Assembly (NCBI GenBank): GCA_902476875.1
Contig: CABSFC010000016.1
Coordinates: forward strand, 1 to 37,661
Source: an uncultured Oscillibacter sp.
GTDB taxonomy: Bacteria > Bacillota > Clostridia > Oscillospirales > Oscillospiraceae
DNA: 37,661 bases
Direction: 5' to 3'
The notes under the pieces are model-generated. The model was not told the DNA's origin and made no database searches. It was given only the letters and a program-made list of their open reading frames with translations. Shown in pieces: positions 14,910 to 23,679 of this stretch. Within the stretch, counting starts at the first letter, position 1. Each line of letters opens with the position of its first letter. The position numbers and the translations under genes were made by a program.

Positions 14910-16958
14910 GTGGCGGACCTGACCACCGACGTGCGGACCATTAAGGGCATCGGCGAACAGCGGGCCAGGGCCCTGAACAAGCTGGGCATCACCACGCTGC
15001 GGGACCTGATCTCCTGGTTCCCCCGGAGGTACGACGACCGCACCCGGACCAGGCGCATCGCGGATCTGGTCCCCGGAGAGGCCGCCTGCGTGGCCGCTAT
15101 GATCGCCGCGCCCCCCACCGTCTCCCACATCCGGAAGGGCATGGACCTGGTGAAGGTCCGGGCGGTAGACGACAGCGGCGTGCTGGACGTGACCTTTTTT
15201 AACCAGACCTGGCTGAAAAACCAGCTCCGCCAGGGGGAGACCTATATTTTTTACGGCAAGGCGGAGGGGACCCTCCTCCGCAGGACCATGGCCGGCCCCA
15301 TCGTGGAGCAGGAGGGCCGGGGGGAGTTCACAGGCCGCATCGTGCCCATCTATCCCCTGACCGCCGGGGTCAGCCAGCTGATCTTGTCCCGGTCCATCCG
15401 CCAGGGGCTGGACGCCTGCGCGGACATCCTGCCGGACGTGCTGCCCGACGGGGTGCGGCAGACGCACCACCTGTGCCGCGTCAACTACGCCTATGAGAAC
15501 ATCCACTTCCCGGAAAATGCCGAGGCCCTGGACATTGCCCGGCGGCGGCTGGCCTTTGAGGAGCTGTTTCTCTTCACCATCGGCCTCAAACGGCTGAAAC
15601 GGCGGCGGGAGGTGGTCCACGTCCCCCCCTGCGCGGCGGTGGACATGGACGCTTTCTACGCCGCCCTGCCCTTCACGCTGACAGACGCCCAGCGGCGGTG
15701 CGTGGACGATGCCCTGGCGGACATGCGCTCCGGCACGCCTATGAACCGTCTGTGCCAGGGCGACGTGGGCTCCGGCAAGACCATGGTGGCCGCCGCCTGC
15801 GTGTACTTCGCGGTGAAAAACGGCCGGCAGGCGGCCCTGATGGCTCCCACGGAAATTCTGGCCCAGCAGCACTACGCGGGGCTGGCCCCGCTGATGGAGG
15901 ACCTTGGCATCCGGTGTGCCCTGCTGACCGGCTCCACTCCGGCAAAGACAAAGAAGTCCATCGCCGCCCAGCTGGCGGCGGGGGAGATCGACTTCGCCAT
16001 CGGCACCCACGCCCTCATCACCGGCGGCGTGGCGTACGCCGATCTCGGCCTGGTGGTAACGGACGAGCAGCACCGCTTCGGCGTTGGACAGCGGGCGGCG
16101 CTGGCGGGCAAGGGGAAGCACCCCCATACCCTGGTCATGTCCGCCACGCCTATTCCCCGGACGCTGGCGCTGATTTTGTACGGCGATCTGGACGTGTCCG
16201 TCATCGACCAACTGCCCCCGGGCCGCCAGCCCATCGAGACTTATGCCGTCCCCGGCAGCTACCACCCCCGGGTGTATCAGTTCATCCGCAAACTGGTGGC
16301 GGAGGGGCGGCAGGCATACGTGGTTTGCCCCATGGTAGAGGAAAACGACGAGCCGCCCGACGAGCGAAAGGCCGTGACGGAGTACGCGAAATGGCTGCAA
16401 AATGAAGTCTTCCCGGATTTGAAGGTGGCCTTTGTCCACGGCAGGATGAAGCCGAAGGAGAAGGACGCGGTGATGACCGCCTTTGCCGCCCACGAGACGG
16501 ACATCCTGGTGTCCACCACCGTCATCGAGGTGGGTGTGGACGTGCCCAACGCCGCCGTCATGGTCATTGAGAACGCGGAGCGTTTCGGCCTGAGCCAGCT
16601 CCACCAGCTCCGGGGCCGGGTGGGCCGGGGCAAACACCAGTCCTACTGCATCCTGATCTCCGACAATCGGAACGAGGAGACGAGGCAGCGGCTGAAGGTC
16701 ATGACAAAAACCGCCGACGGCTTCAAGATCGCGGAGGAGGATCTGCGGCTCCGGGGTCCCGGCGACTTCTTCGGCCAGCGGCAGCACGGCCTGCCGGGGC
16801 TGCGGGTGGCGGACATCGGCTGCGACACCCAGCTTTTGAAGGAGGCCCAGACGGCGGCGGAGGCCCTGCTGGCCCGGGACCCGGAGCTGGAGACCTGCCC
16901 CGCCACGGCGGAGCGAGTGACGGAGCTGTTCACCCAGAGCGCGGACGCGCTGAACTGA
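14910..16958 (+). CDS. recG: ATP-dependent DNA helicase RecG
   Basis: Fork-reversal and branch-migration helicase of replication restart and recombination; 682 residues, full length. The N-terminal wedge domain (about 1-240) includes the OB-fold part FFNQTWLKNQLRQGETYIFYGK. Walker A is GDVGSGKT (about 284-291). The DExH box is DEQH (about 385-388) in VVTDEQHRFGVGQR. Motif III is MSATPIPRTLAL, motif V is STTVIEVGVDVPNA, and motif VI is QLRGRVGRGKHQSYC. A GTG start at 14910 has AGGAAGGGGG just upstream and a good promoter. No terminator is seen before the TPR-MBL gene 51 bases downstream, so read-through is possible. Confidence 0.97.
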   Translation: MADLTTDVRTIKGIGEQRARALNKLGITTLRDLISWFPRRYDDRTRTRRIADLVPGEAACVAAMIAAPPTVSHIRKGMDLVKVRAVDDSGVLDVTFFNQTWLKNQLRQGETYIFYGKAEGTLLRRTMAGPIVEQEGRGEFTGRIVPIYPLTAGVSQLILSRSIRQGLDACADILPDVLPDGVRQTHHLCRVNYAYENIHFPENAEALDIARRRLAFEELFLFTIGLKRLKRRREVVHVPPCAAVDMDAFYAALPFTLTDAQRRCVDDALADMRSGTPMNRLCQGDVGSGKTMVAAACVYFAVKNGRQAALMAPTEILAQQHYAGLAPLMEDLGIRCALLTGSTPAKTKKSIAAQLAAGEIDFAIGTHALITGGVAYADLGLVVTDEQHRFGVGQRAALAGKGKHPHTLVMSATPIPRTLALILYGDLDVSVIDQLPPGRQPIETYAVPGSYHPRVYQFIRKLVAEGRQAYVVCPMVEENDEPPDERKAVTEYAKWLQNEVFPDLKVAFVHGRMKPKEKDAVMTAFAAHETDILVSTTVIEVGVDVPNAAVMVIENAERFGLSQLHQLRGRVGRGKHQSYCILISDNRNEETRQRLKVMTKTADGFKIAEEDLRLRGPGDFFGQRQHGLPGLRVADIGCDTQLLKEAQTAAEALLARDPELETCPATAERVTELFTQSADALN

Positions 16959-17009
16959 ACGGATATCAAAGACCATCAACGACGGTCAAGAGAGAGAAAC
17001 GGAGTGATG

Positions 17010-18932
17010 ATGCGGATGGATTATCAGAAGCAACTGGCCGATCTGAACCTGCAGATCGAAGAAAATCCCGAAAATGCGAACCTTTATGCCAAGCGCGGAT
17101 ATGTATTTGGAGAGCTGAAGGAGTTCGAGAATGCACTTTCTGATTATGACAAAGCGATTGAGCTGGACTCTACTTCGGCAGTTCTGTTTTTCAATCGCGG
17201 AAACTTTTGGAGAACCCAACGTGAGTATGAAAAGGCACTTTCCGATTATGACAAGGCAATTGAATTGGACCCTTCTTCGGCAAAGATATTTAACAACCGC
17301 GGTATTGTCCTGGCCGGTCTGAAAAGGTATACGGAAGCGATTTCTTCCTTTGACAAAGCTATTGATTTAAACTCCAACTATGCGCTGGCGTTTAATAATC
17401 GCGGAGTCTGCTGGCATAGGTTAAATGAATTTGAAAAGGCCATAGAAGATTACAGTAAATCGATTGAGCTAGATCCAGCCTATGCATTGCCTCTGAAAAA
17501 TCGCGGAAACTTGTACTCTGAATTTGGCAATATTGCAGAAGCCCTGGCCGATCATAAAGCGGCTCTGGCTCTGTACGAAACAGATGGTTCCACATCCATG
17601 GTCCAATTTCTTTCAAATTCCATTGCTGAGCTTGAGTCCAAACTTCAGACCGCAGCCGCGCTGGAACGAATCGATTCGCTGATGAGCGACCCGGAGATGG
17701 ATGAAATCAAGCAAAAAATGGTGGAAAACCGGAACTCATTCAACACCTTTATTCAAGACGGTTTTGCTGCAAGGCCGGAGCTTCCGCTGTTCCATATCCT
17801 GCGCCGCTGGAATTCCTATACCCCCATTATCGCCAAGAATCCCTTTGTCAGCAAGGGCGGCGGCTATTTCCTGCAAACCAACTCCCACGGCATTGTGGTG
17901 GACCCGGGCTTCAACTTCATTGACAATTTTCAGCAGGCGGGGTTCCGGTTCAAGGATATGGATACCATCCTCATCACCCACGCCCACAATGACCACGTTA
18001 CAGATTTGGAGTCCATTCTCACCCTGCTGTACAAATACAACGACATTGTCCGCGGCAGCGCTGAAGAGGACATACCGGGTTCCATTTTAAGCGATATCCG
18101 GGACACTTCTCCGGACATCACATCTGACGAACTGGAGCGCCGCACCGACGCGGATTTCGCCAAATCCCCCCGCCATAAGCGGCTGGATATTTATATGACC
18201 TCCAGCACATTTAAGAAATACGCCAACTTCCTGGACCTGAAATCCTCCTCCGACTACACCATCCACCTCATCCACGCGGGCGACCGGCTGGATTTTGACA
18301 GGGAACTGGATATCAGAGTCCTTCCCGCCAGGCACAACGACATCCTGTCCGACCGGGATTCCGTGGGTTTTCTCTTCCTCTATCAGGATGTCGCGCTCCT
18401 GTATACAGGGGACACCGGATTCAATTCCGACATCGAACAGGCCTATACAAATTTAAAAGATGAGGTTCTGGTGGACAAACAGCTTGTCCTCCTGGCGCAC
18501 ATTGGAGGCTTTAAGTCCTACGAGGAAACATACAGGATGACGGCGTTCAACTCCGGAAAGGCTTTCTACAAAAACCATCTGGGCCGTCTGGGGCTGGCCA
18601 GGCTGGTGGAGATTCTGAAGCCCAGGCTGTGCATCATTTCAGAGTTTGGCGAGGAGTTCACCGAGTGTCGGAGACAGTTAAGCAGCCTGTTCCAGAAGCA
18701 TTATAGCGACACGCTTTTCCTCCCTGCCGACATTGGACTCTGCCTTCGCCTGGATCTGCAGATCAAGGCCGTTACGCACGTTCCTCCGACTGGAGAGGAG
18801 TTGACCGAAGACGATTACGGCTTCATCCTGCCCGAGGAAGTCGGAACGTTCACCCTGGAACGGGACAACTCCCTGCGGTATTATAAAAGCGATCTGGACG
18901 TCTCCCGCCTGGCCCAAAAACACTTTTCATAA
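17010..18932 (+). CDS. TPR-repeat protein fused to a metallo-beta-lactamase domain
   Basis: Two-part protein of 640 residues; positions below are counted from GTG 17004, which adds 2. The N-terminal part has five exact 34-residue TPR units (about 24-193), with cores such as SDYDKAIELDPSSAKIFNNR. A helical linker (about 200-250) follows. The C-terminal MBL domain has THAHNDHVTD (His326, His328, Asp330, His331), a likely motif III His444 (ARHND), and Asp470 in YTGDTGF. His525 (NHLGRLG) may be a further ligand. The place where many MBL enzymes keep a last His reads ISEFGEE, so that ligand may be replaced. Substrate unknown. ATG 17007, 17010 and 17016 are all possible starts; 17010 is best spaced from GGAG at 17001-17004. 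The first half is visibly AT-richer than its neighbours, suggesting transfer or fusion. Confidence 0.85.
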   Translation: MRMDYQKQLADLNLQIEENPENANLYAKRGYVFGELKEFENALSDYDKAIELDSTSAVLFFNRGNFWRTQREYEKALSDYDKAIELDPSSAKIFNNRGIVLAGLKRYTEAISSFDKAIDLNSNYALAFNNRGVCWHRLNEFEKAIEDYSKSIELDPAYALPLKNRGNLYSEFGNIAEALADHKAALALYETDGSTSMVQFLSNSIAELESKLQTAAALERIDSLMSDPEMDEIKQKMVENRNSFNTFIQDGFAARPELPLFHILRRWNSYTPIIAKNPFVSKGGGYFLQTNSHGIVVDPGFNFIDNFQQAGFRFKDMDTILITHAHNDHVTDLESILTLLYKYNDIVRGSAEEDIPGSILSDIRDTSPDITSDELERRTDADFAKSPRHKRLDIYMTSSTFKKYANFLDLKSSSDYTIHLIHAGDRLDFDRELDIRVLPARHNDILSDRDSVGFLFLYQDVALLYTGDTGFNSDIEQAYTNLKDEVLVDKQLVLLAHIGGFKSYEETYRMTAFNSGKAFYKNHLGRLGLARLVEILKPRLCIISEFGEEFTECRRQLSSLFQKHYSDTLFLPADIGLCLRLDLQIKAVTHVPPTGEELTEDDYGFILPEEVGTFTLERDNSLRYYKSDLDVSRLAQKHFS

Positions 18933-18967
18933 AAAGCGGGACCGCCTGAAAGGCGGTCCTGCTTTTT
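18931..18967. terminator. Bidirectional terminator between the TPR-MBL gene and yfbR
   Basis: 17-bp stem with one G-T pair (18931-18947 with 18951-18967, loop GAA), with A5 at one end and T5 at the other. It serves the convergent genes. Confidence 0.92.
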
Positions 18968-18980
18968 CAATGCGCTCTCC

Positions 18981-19559
18981 TCATTTCAGCTCGTCCAGCG
19001 TCAGGGAAAAGCTGTCCATAAACGTCTTCAGAAAATACGCCACCTCCGGCAGGCCATAGCCCTCCAGGACCCTGCGGGTCTGGGCGGCGGCCTCCCGGAA
19101 CTCCAGGTTCCCGGCCTTCAGCTCCTCCACGCACTTGATATAGGCGGACAGCTTGTCCGCCGCCTTTACCAGCCGCTCCGTCTCCGGGTCCGCGACGGTC
19201 AGGATGGGGGCGTAGATCCCCCGCAGCTCCTCCGGCAGCATGTTCAGCAGCTTCCGCTCCGCCACCGCCTCCACATCCTTATAGGCGCCGCGGATGGCGG
19301 GGTTGTCGTATTTGATGGGGGTGGGCATGTCGCCGGTCAGAATTTCCGACGCGTCGTGGTACAGCGCCGCCACCGCCACCGCGCCGGGGTCCGCCGCGCC
19401 GCCGAATTTCTCATTGCGGATCACCGCCAGGGCGTGGGCCAGCACCGCCACCTGGTGGCTGTGCTCCTGGACATTTTCCGGGGCGGTGTTCCGCATCAGC
19501 GCCCAGCGCTGGATAAACCGCATCCGGGAGATATAGGCAAAAAAGTGGCTTTTCATCAT
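18981..19559 (-). CDS. yfbR: HD-domain 5'-deoxynucleotidase, YfbR-like
   Basis: Metal-dependent phosphatase that removes phosphate from deoxyribonucleoside 5'-monophosphates; 192 residues against 199 in E. coli YfbR. Its active-site pattern is present: His33 (VQEHSHQVA), His68-Asp69 (ALYHDASE), Glu72, Asp77 (TGDMPTPIKY) and Asp135 (KAADKLSAY). ATG 19557-19559 directly follows the mtaB stop TAG (19560-19562), with a second ATG next to it, and GAGGAATA (19561-19568) lies inside the mtaB end. The two genes are thus an operon, probably translationally coupled. Confidence 0.92.
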   Translation of the reverse strand: MMKSHFFAYISRMRFIQRWALMRNTAPENVQEHSHQVAVLAHALAVIRNEKFGGAADPGAVAVAALYHDASEILTGDMPTPIKYDNPAIRGAYKDVEAVAERKLLNMLPEELRGIYAPILTVADPETERLVKAADKLSAYIKCVEELKAGNLEFREAAAQTRRVLEGYGLPEVAYFLKTFMDSFSLTLDELK

Positions 19560-20846
19560 CTATTCCTCGATTTCTCCAAACAGTCTGTCCCCGTCCGTGC
19601 CAATGACACGGACGTTCTTCACCACATTGTGCAGGGCCTCGCCCTCCGCCAGCACCTCCATGTAGTTGGGGGCGTGGCCGAAGAATCCGCCGTCCCTGGG
19701 CTGCTCGAACAGGACCGGATAGACCTGCCCCACGCACTCCGCCAGATAGGCCCGGTGCATCTCCGCCGCCACAGCCGCCGCCCGGCGGGCCCGCTCCTCC
19801 CTGACGCCCTTGGGTACCTGTTCCATCTTCGCCGCCGGGGTGCCGGGGCGGATGGAGTAGGGGAAGATGTGCATCTGGGCGAAACGGCAGCTCCGGATGA
19901 AGTCCAGCGTCTGGCTGAACGCCTCCTCCGTCTCCTCCGGAAAGCCGGTGATCAGGTCGGTGGTGATGGCCGGATGTACAAAATATTGGTTTAAAAGTGC
20001 AACAGATTGTGCAAATCTGGCGGTGTCATACTTGCGGTTCATGCGCTTCAACGTGGCGTCGCACCCGCTTTGCAGGGACAGGTGGAACTGGGGACACAGG
20101 TCGGGCAGGGCGGCGGCGCGGCGGCAGAAGTCCTCCGTGATAGTCCTCGGCTCCAGGCTGCCCAATCGGACGCGGACGCCGGGGGCGGCGGCGCAGATGG
20201 CCTCCACCAGGTCGATCAGGGTCTGGCCCGTTTTCAGGTCCCGGCCCCAGGAGGAGATCTCAATACCTGTCAGCACGATCTCCCGGTAGCCGTCGGCCAT
20301 CAGCCGCGCGGCCTGGGCCGCCGCCGTCTCCAGCGGGGCGGAGCGCACCGGGCCCCGGGCATAGGGGATAATGCAGTACGAACAGAAGTTGACGCAGCCG
20401 TCCTCCACCTTCAGCATGGCCCGGGTGCGGGCCTCCAGGCCCCCGGCGGGCAGCACCTCGAACACCCGGCGTTCGAAGGACTGGTCGATGGCCTCGATGC
20501 GGCCCCTTTCCGCCACGGCCCGCTCCAGCAGGCCGAGGAAGCCGGTGCGGTCGCCGGTGCCGGCGATCAGGTCCACGTCCAGCTTCCGCACATCCTCGGC
20601 GTGAGTCTGGGCATAGCAGCCGCACACCGCCACCACCGCGCCGGGGTGCTCCCGGCGGACCCGGTGGAGGACCTGCCGGGACTTCTGGTCGCTGACGGCG
20701 GTGACGGAGCAGGTGTTCACCACGTAGGCGTCCGCCTCTCCACCGAAGTCCACGACCTCATGCCCTCTGGCCCGGAGGGACTGCTCCATGGCCTGGGTCT
20801 CATATTGATTCACTTTGCACCCGAGGGTGTAAATGGCAACTTTCAT
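19560..20846 (-). CDS. mtaB: tRNA (t6A37) methylthiotransferase MtaB
   Basis: Radical-SAM enzyme that adds a methylthio group to t6A37 of tRNA reading ANN codons; 428 residues. The N-terminal MTTase domain has Cys10 (TLGCKVNQYE), Cys46 (NTCSVT) and Cys77 (GCYAQ) for the auxiliary cluster. The radical-SAM cluster motif is Cys151, Cys155 and Cys158 (CVNFCSYC), followed by IPYARGP, a run typical of MtaB rather than MiaB or RimO. The C-terminal TRAM-like part covers about 365-428. ATG 20844-20846 has AAGGA at about 20858-20862. It is followed without a gap by yfbR. Confidence 0.95.
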   Translation of the reverse strand: MKVAIYTLGCKVNQYETQAMEQSLRARGHEVVDFGGEADAYVVNTCSVTAVSDQKSRQVLHRVRREHPGAVVAVCGCYAQTHAEDVRKLDVDLIAGTGDRTGFLGLLERAVAERGRIEAIDQSFERRVFEVLPAGGLEARTRAMLKVEDGCVNFCSYCIIPYARGPVRSAPLETAAAQAARLMADGYREIVLTGIEISSWGRDLKTGQTLIDLVEAICAAAPGVRVRLGSLEPRTITEDFCRRAAALPDLCPQFHLSLQSGCDATLKRMNRKYDTARFAQSVALLNQYFVHPAITTDLITGFPEETEEAFSQTLDFIRSCRFAQMHIFPYSIRPGTPAAKMEQVPKGVREERARRAAAVAAEMHRAYLAECVGQVYPVLFEQPRDGGFFGHAPNYMEVLAEGEALHNVVKNVRVIGTDGDRLFGEIEE

Positions 20847-20963
20847 CGTCTCTGTTTCCTTCTGTCATGATTCCCGTGGCCCGGCGGCCGCCAGCGCACC
20901 ATACACAGGCGATCCGTTTTGGACCGACGCTTCCGCGCCGCCGCCGGACATTCCCGGTTTTCC

Positions 20964-20992
20964 TTGCACTTTTCCAAAATCCTCTATATAAT
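20964..20992 (+). promoter_or_regulatory. Promoter of the cysteine desulfurase gene
   Basis: TTGCAC (20964-20969), 17 bases, perfect TATAAT (20987-20992). The transcript would start near 21000. Confidence 0.75.
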
Positions 20993-21027
20993 AATAAGAC
21001 GCGCCTATATTATACCGATTTTTTCCC

Positions 21028-21047
21028 CATTGGGCAACCCCCCAATG
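21028..21047 (+). promoter_or_regulatory. Palindrome in the leader of the cysteine desulfurase gene
   Basis: Perfect 7-bp inverted repeat CATTGGG / CCCAATG with a 6-base spacer. It lies between the transcript start and the ribosome site (21048-21054) and could be an operator or an RNA hairpin touching the ribosome site. Confidence 0.4.
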
Positions 21048-21061
21048 AAAGGAGCATCCAT

Positions 21062-22195
21062 ATGATCTATCTGGACCACGCCGCCACCACGCCCGTGCCC
21101 CGGGAAGTGGCGGATGCCATGTATGAAGTTTTAACAGAGCAGTACGGCAACCCCAGCTCCCAGTACCAGCTGGGCCTGGATATGAAAAAACGGGTGGAGG
21201 ACTGGCGGAGGACCGTGGCCGCGGCCCTTGGCTGCGAGGCGAAGCAGCTGTTCTTCACCTCCTGCGGCACCGAGGGGGACAACTGGGCCATTCAGGCCGC
21301 CTGCTGGCAGAACCGGCACCTGGGCCGCCACATCGTCACCACGGCGGTGGAGCACAACGCCGTGCTGGAGGCCTGCAAGTGGATGGAGCCGCAGGGGTAC
21401 GAGGTCACCCGCGTCGCCCCGGACGGAAACGGCGATATCACGGCGGAACAGGTCCTGAACGCCGTTCGGCCGGACACGGCGCTGGTGTCCGTCATGCTGG
21501 TGAACAACGAGCTGGGGAACATCTACCCCATCGCCGAGATTGCCAGAGGACTGGCGGCGAAATATCCAAAGACCCTGCTCCACACCGACGCGGTACAGGG
21601 CTTTTTAAAGGTCCCCTTCATCGCCAGAGCCCTGGGCGCGGACTTCATCACCGTCTCCGCCCACAAGATCGGCGGACCCAAGGGCGTGGGCGCGCTGTAC
21701 ATCGGCCCCCGGGTCCGCAATCCCCGGCCCCTGCTGGCGGGCGGCGGACAGGAGGGCGGCCTCCGCTCCGGCACCGAGGCCACGGCCCAGCTGGCGGGCT
21801 TCGCCAGGGCGGCGGCGCTGCGGATGGACAGCCTGACGGACAAGCTGGCCCACATGACGGAGATCAAAGCCTACGCCGTGAAACAGCTCAGCGCCATCCC
21901 CGATTTGAAAATCATCGGCGCCGGCGCCGCCCCCCACATCCTGTCCGTCTCCCTGGTGGGCTGGCCCAGCCAGAACATCGTCAACGACCTGTCGTCCCAG
22001 GGCATCTGCGTCTCCGCCGGCTCCGCCTGCCACCAGGGCAGGCCCAGCCACGTGGTGGCGGCGCTGAAGCTGCCCAGGCGGGTGGCGGGCGGCGTCATCC
22101 GCCTGAGCTTCGGCCCGGAGACCACGACGGCGGACATCGACGCCTGCGCCCAGGCTCTGCGGAGGCACCACGACACCCGGATGCCCATGCTGTGA
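21062..22195 (+). CDS. Cysteine desulfurase (NifS/IscS family)
   Basis: PLP enzyme that takes sulfur from cysteine for Fe-S clusters and tRNA thiolation; 377 residues. It begins MIYLDHAATTPVPREV. The PLP lysine is Lys202 in TVSAHKIGGPKGVGALY. The persulfide Cys323 is in CVSAGSACHQG. HTDAVQG (174-180) and RSGTE (235-239) are also conserved. The frame runs upstream to 20867 but crosses the promoter; ATG 21062 has AAAGGAG at 21048-21054. A nearby mnmA may receive its sulfur, which is inference. An exact sub-type (IscS, SufS-like or a dedicated partner) is not decided. It has its own promoter; the MATE gene follows after about 95 bases. Confidence 0.94.
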   Translation: MIYLDHAATTPVPREVADAMYEVLTEQYGNPSSQYQLGLDMKKRVEDWRRTVAAALGCEAKQLFFTSCGTEGDNWAIQAACWQNRHLGRHIVTTAVEHNAVLEACKWMEPQGYEVTRVAPDGNGDITAEQVLNAVRPDTALVSVMLVNNELGNIYPIAEIARGLAAKYPKTLLHTDAVQGFLKVPFIARALGADFITVSAHKIGGPKGVGALYIGPRVRNPRPLLAGGGQEGGLRSGTEATAQLAGFARAAALRMDSLTDKLAHMTEIKAYAVKQLSAIPDLKIIGAGAAPHILSVSLVGWPSQNIVNDLSSQGICVSAGSACHQGRPSHVVAALKLPRRVAGGVIRLSFGPETTTADIDACAQALRRHHDTRMPML

Positions 22196-22290
22196 GCGGG
22201 TGCGGATGGAAGCGTGGAGATGTCCGCTCTCTTTGCCCTGATCTTCACTCCTCACGCCCAAATCTTCACTTTTACCAAAGAGGTCTTTCT

Positions 22291-23679
22291 ATGTTTCACG
22301 CGCTCCGCCGGGAGCCCGGCTTTTACCGTCGGCTTTGGAAGCTGTCCCTGCCGATGATCCTGCAAAACCTCATCACCTTTTCCCTGGGGCTCATCGACAC
22401 CTTCATGGTCAGCCAGCTGGGCAACACGGAGATGGCCGCCGTCACCACCGCCAATGTGCCGGTGTTTCTGCTCATCAGCATCGTCTTCGGCGTCCAGAGC
22501 GGCCTGGGCATCCTGGTCAGCCAGTATTGGGGCAAGGGCGATCTGAAGGGCATCAACCGCGCCCTGGGCGTGGCGTGCATCCTGGGCACCGCCATCACGG
22601 CGGCGCTGGCGGCGGTGTTTTTTCTGTTTCCCGTGCCGGTCATGGACCTGCTGTCCAACAGCCATGCGCTGTCCCTCCTGGGCGCGCCCTATCTCCGGGT
22701 CATCGGCTTCTCCTATGTGTTCAACATGCTCTCCTCCATCTACGCCAGCGTCCAGCGCAGCGTGGAGAACCCGACCTTCGGCATGAAGCTGTTCGGCTTC
22801 TCCACCCTCCTGAACACCGGGCTGAACTACCTGCTGATCTTCGGCCACGGCGGCTTCCCCGCCCTGGGCGTGGCGGGCGCCGCCATCGCCACCCTGCTGG
22901 CCCGGGCGTCCGAGTTTCTCATCTGCGTCGTCTGTGCCATCCGCAGCAAAACCGTCCCCCTGGACCCGGGCCGCTTCCTGCGGCCCGGCGTGGACATGGT
23001 CCGGCGATTCCTGAAATACGCCTCCCCCGTGATCCTCAACGAGGCCGCCTGGGGCCTGGGCAACTCCCTGCTGACGGTGATCCTGGGTTACACCGACAAC
23101 TCCGTGGAGATGCTGGCCGCCAACGCCGTCATGGGCAACCTGAACCGGCTGTTTCTGGTGGTCTGCTTCGGCCTGGGCGCCGCCACGGCGGTCATCGTGG
23201 GCAAGGCCATCGGCGAGGGCCGGAGCCACCGGGAGGTCATGGACCTGAGCCGCGCGCTGCTGTGGTTCACGGTGTTGGTGGGCGTGGGGCTGGCGGCCGT
23301 CTCCCTGGCGCTGATCCCGCTGGCGTTCGTCCCGGTGGTGTTCCCCCTGTTCAAGCTGTTCGGGGAGTCCGCCGACATCGCCGCGGCCCTGGCGGTGACG
23401 GGCTTTGGCACCATTCCCCTCCACGCCTACGCCATCTCCGCCGTCACCGGCGTCCTGCGCTCCGGCGGCGACGTCGTCTGGGCCACGGCGCTGGACCTGG
23501 CGCCGCAGTGGCTGGTGTGCCTGCCGCTGACGGCTCTGGCGGCCCTGGTGCTGAAAACCGGCTGCTGGCCCATCGCCATCGCCATTCAGATGGAGTCCGC
23601 CGTGAAGGTGCCACTGTGCGTCCGGCGCGTCGGCAGCGGCAGGTGGGTCCACGATGTGACAAGGGGGAACGGCGCATGA
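22291..23679 (+). CDS. MATE family efflux transporter (second)
   Basis: Cation-coupled multidrug exporter of 462 residues with about 12 membrane segments. The first repeat begins LWKLSLPMILQNLITFSLGLIDT and FMVSQLGNTEMAAV. The second repeat begins FLKYASPVILNEAAWGLGNSLL. It is distinct from the MATE at 9281-10666. The frame is open upstream to 21379 as a shadow of the desulfurase gene; ATG 22291 has AAAGAGGT at 22277-22284. Its stop overlaps the rlmA start as ATGA, so the two are coupled. Pairing an exporter with an rRNA methyltransferase resembling drug-resistance enzymes suggests self-protection from a ribosome-directed compound, but this is speculative. Confidence 0.94.
   Translation: MFHALRREPGFYRRLWKLSLPMILQNLITFSLGLIDTFMVSQLGNTEMAAVTTANVPVFLLISIVFGVQSGLGILVSQYWGKGDLKGINRALGVACILGTAITAALAAVFFLFPVPVMDLLSNSHALSLLGAPYLRVIGFSYVFNMLSSIYASVQRSVENPTFGMKLFGFSTLLNTGLNYLLIFGHGGFPALGVAGAAIATLLARASEFLICVVCAIRSKTVPLDPGRFLRPGVDMVRRFLKYASPVILNEAAWGLGNSLLTVILGYTDNSVEMLAANAVMGNLNRLFLVVCFGLGAATAVIVGKAIGEGRSHREVMDLSRALLWFTVLVGVGLAAVSLALIPLAFVPVVFPLFKLFGESADIAAALAVTGFGTIPLHAYAISAVTGVLRSGGDVVWATALDLAPQWLVCLPLTALAALVLKTGCWPIAIAIQMESAVKVPLCVRRVGSGRWVHDVTRGNGA

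Noticed and set aside
14871..16979. 702-codon minus-strand frame opposite recG
   Set aside because: Antisense shadow of an unmistakable recG; composition typical of a reversed GC-rich gene.
21379..22290. Upstream extension of the second MATE frame
   Set aside because: It is the out-of-frame reading of the cysteine desulfurase; ATG 22291 has its own ribosome site.
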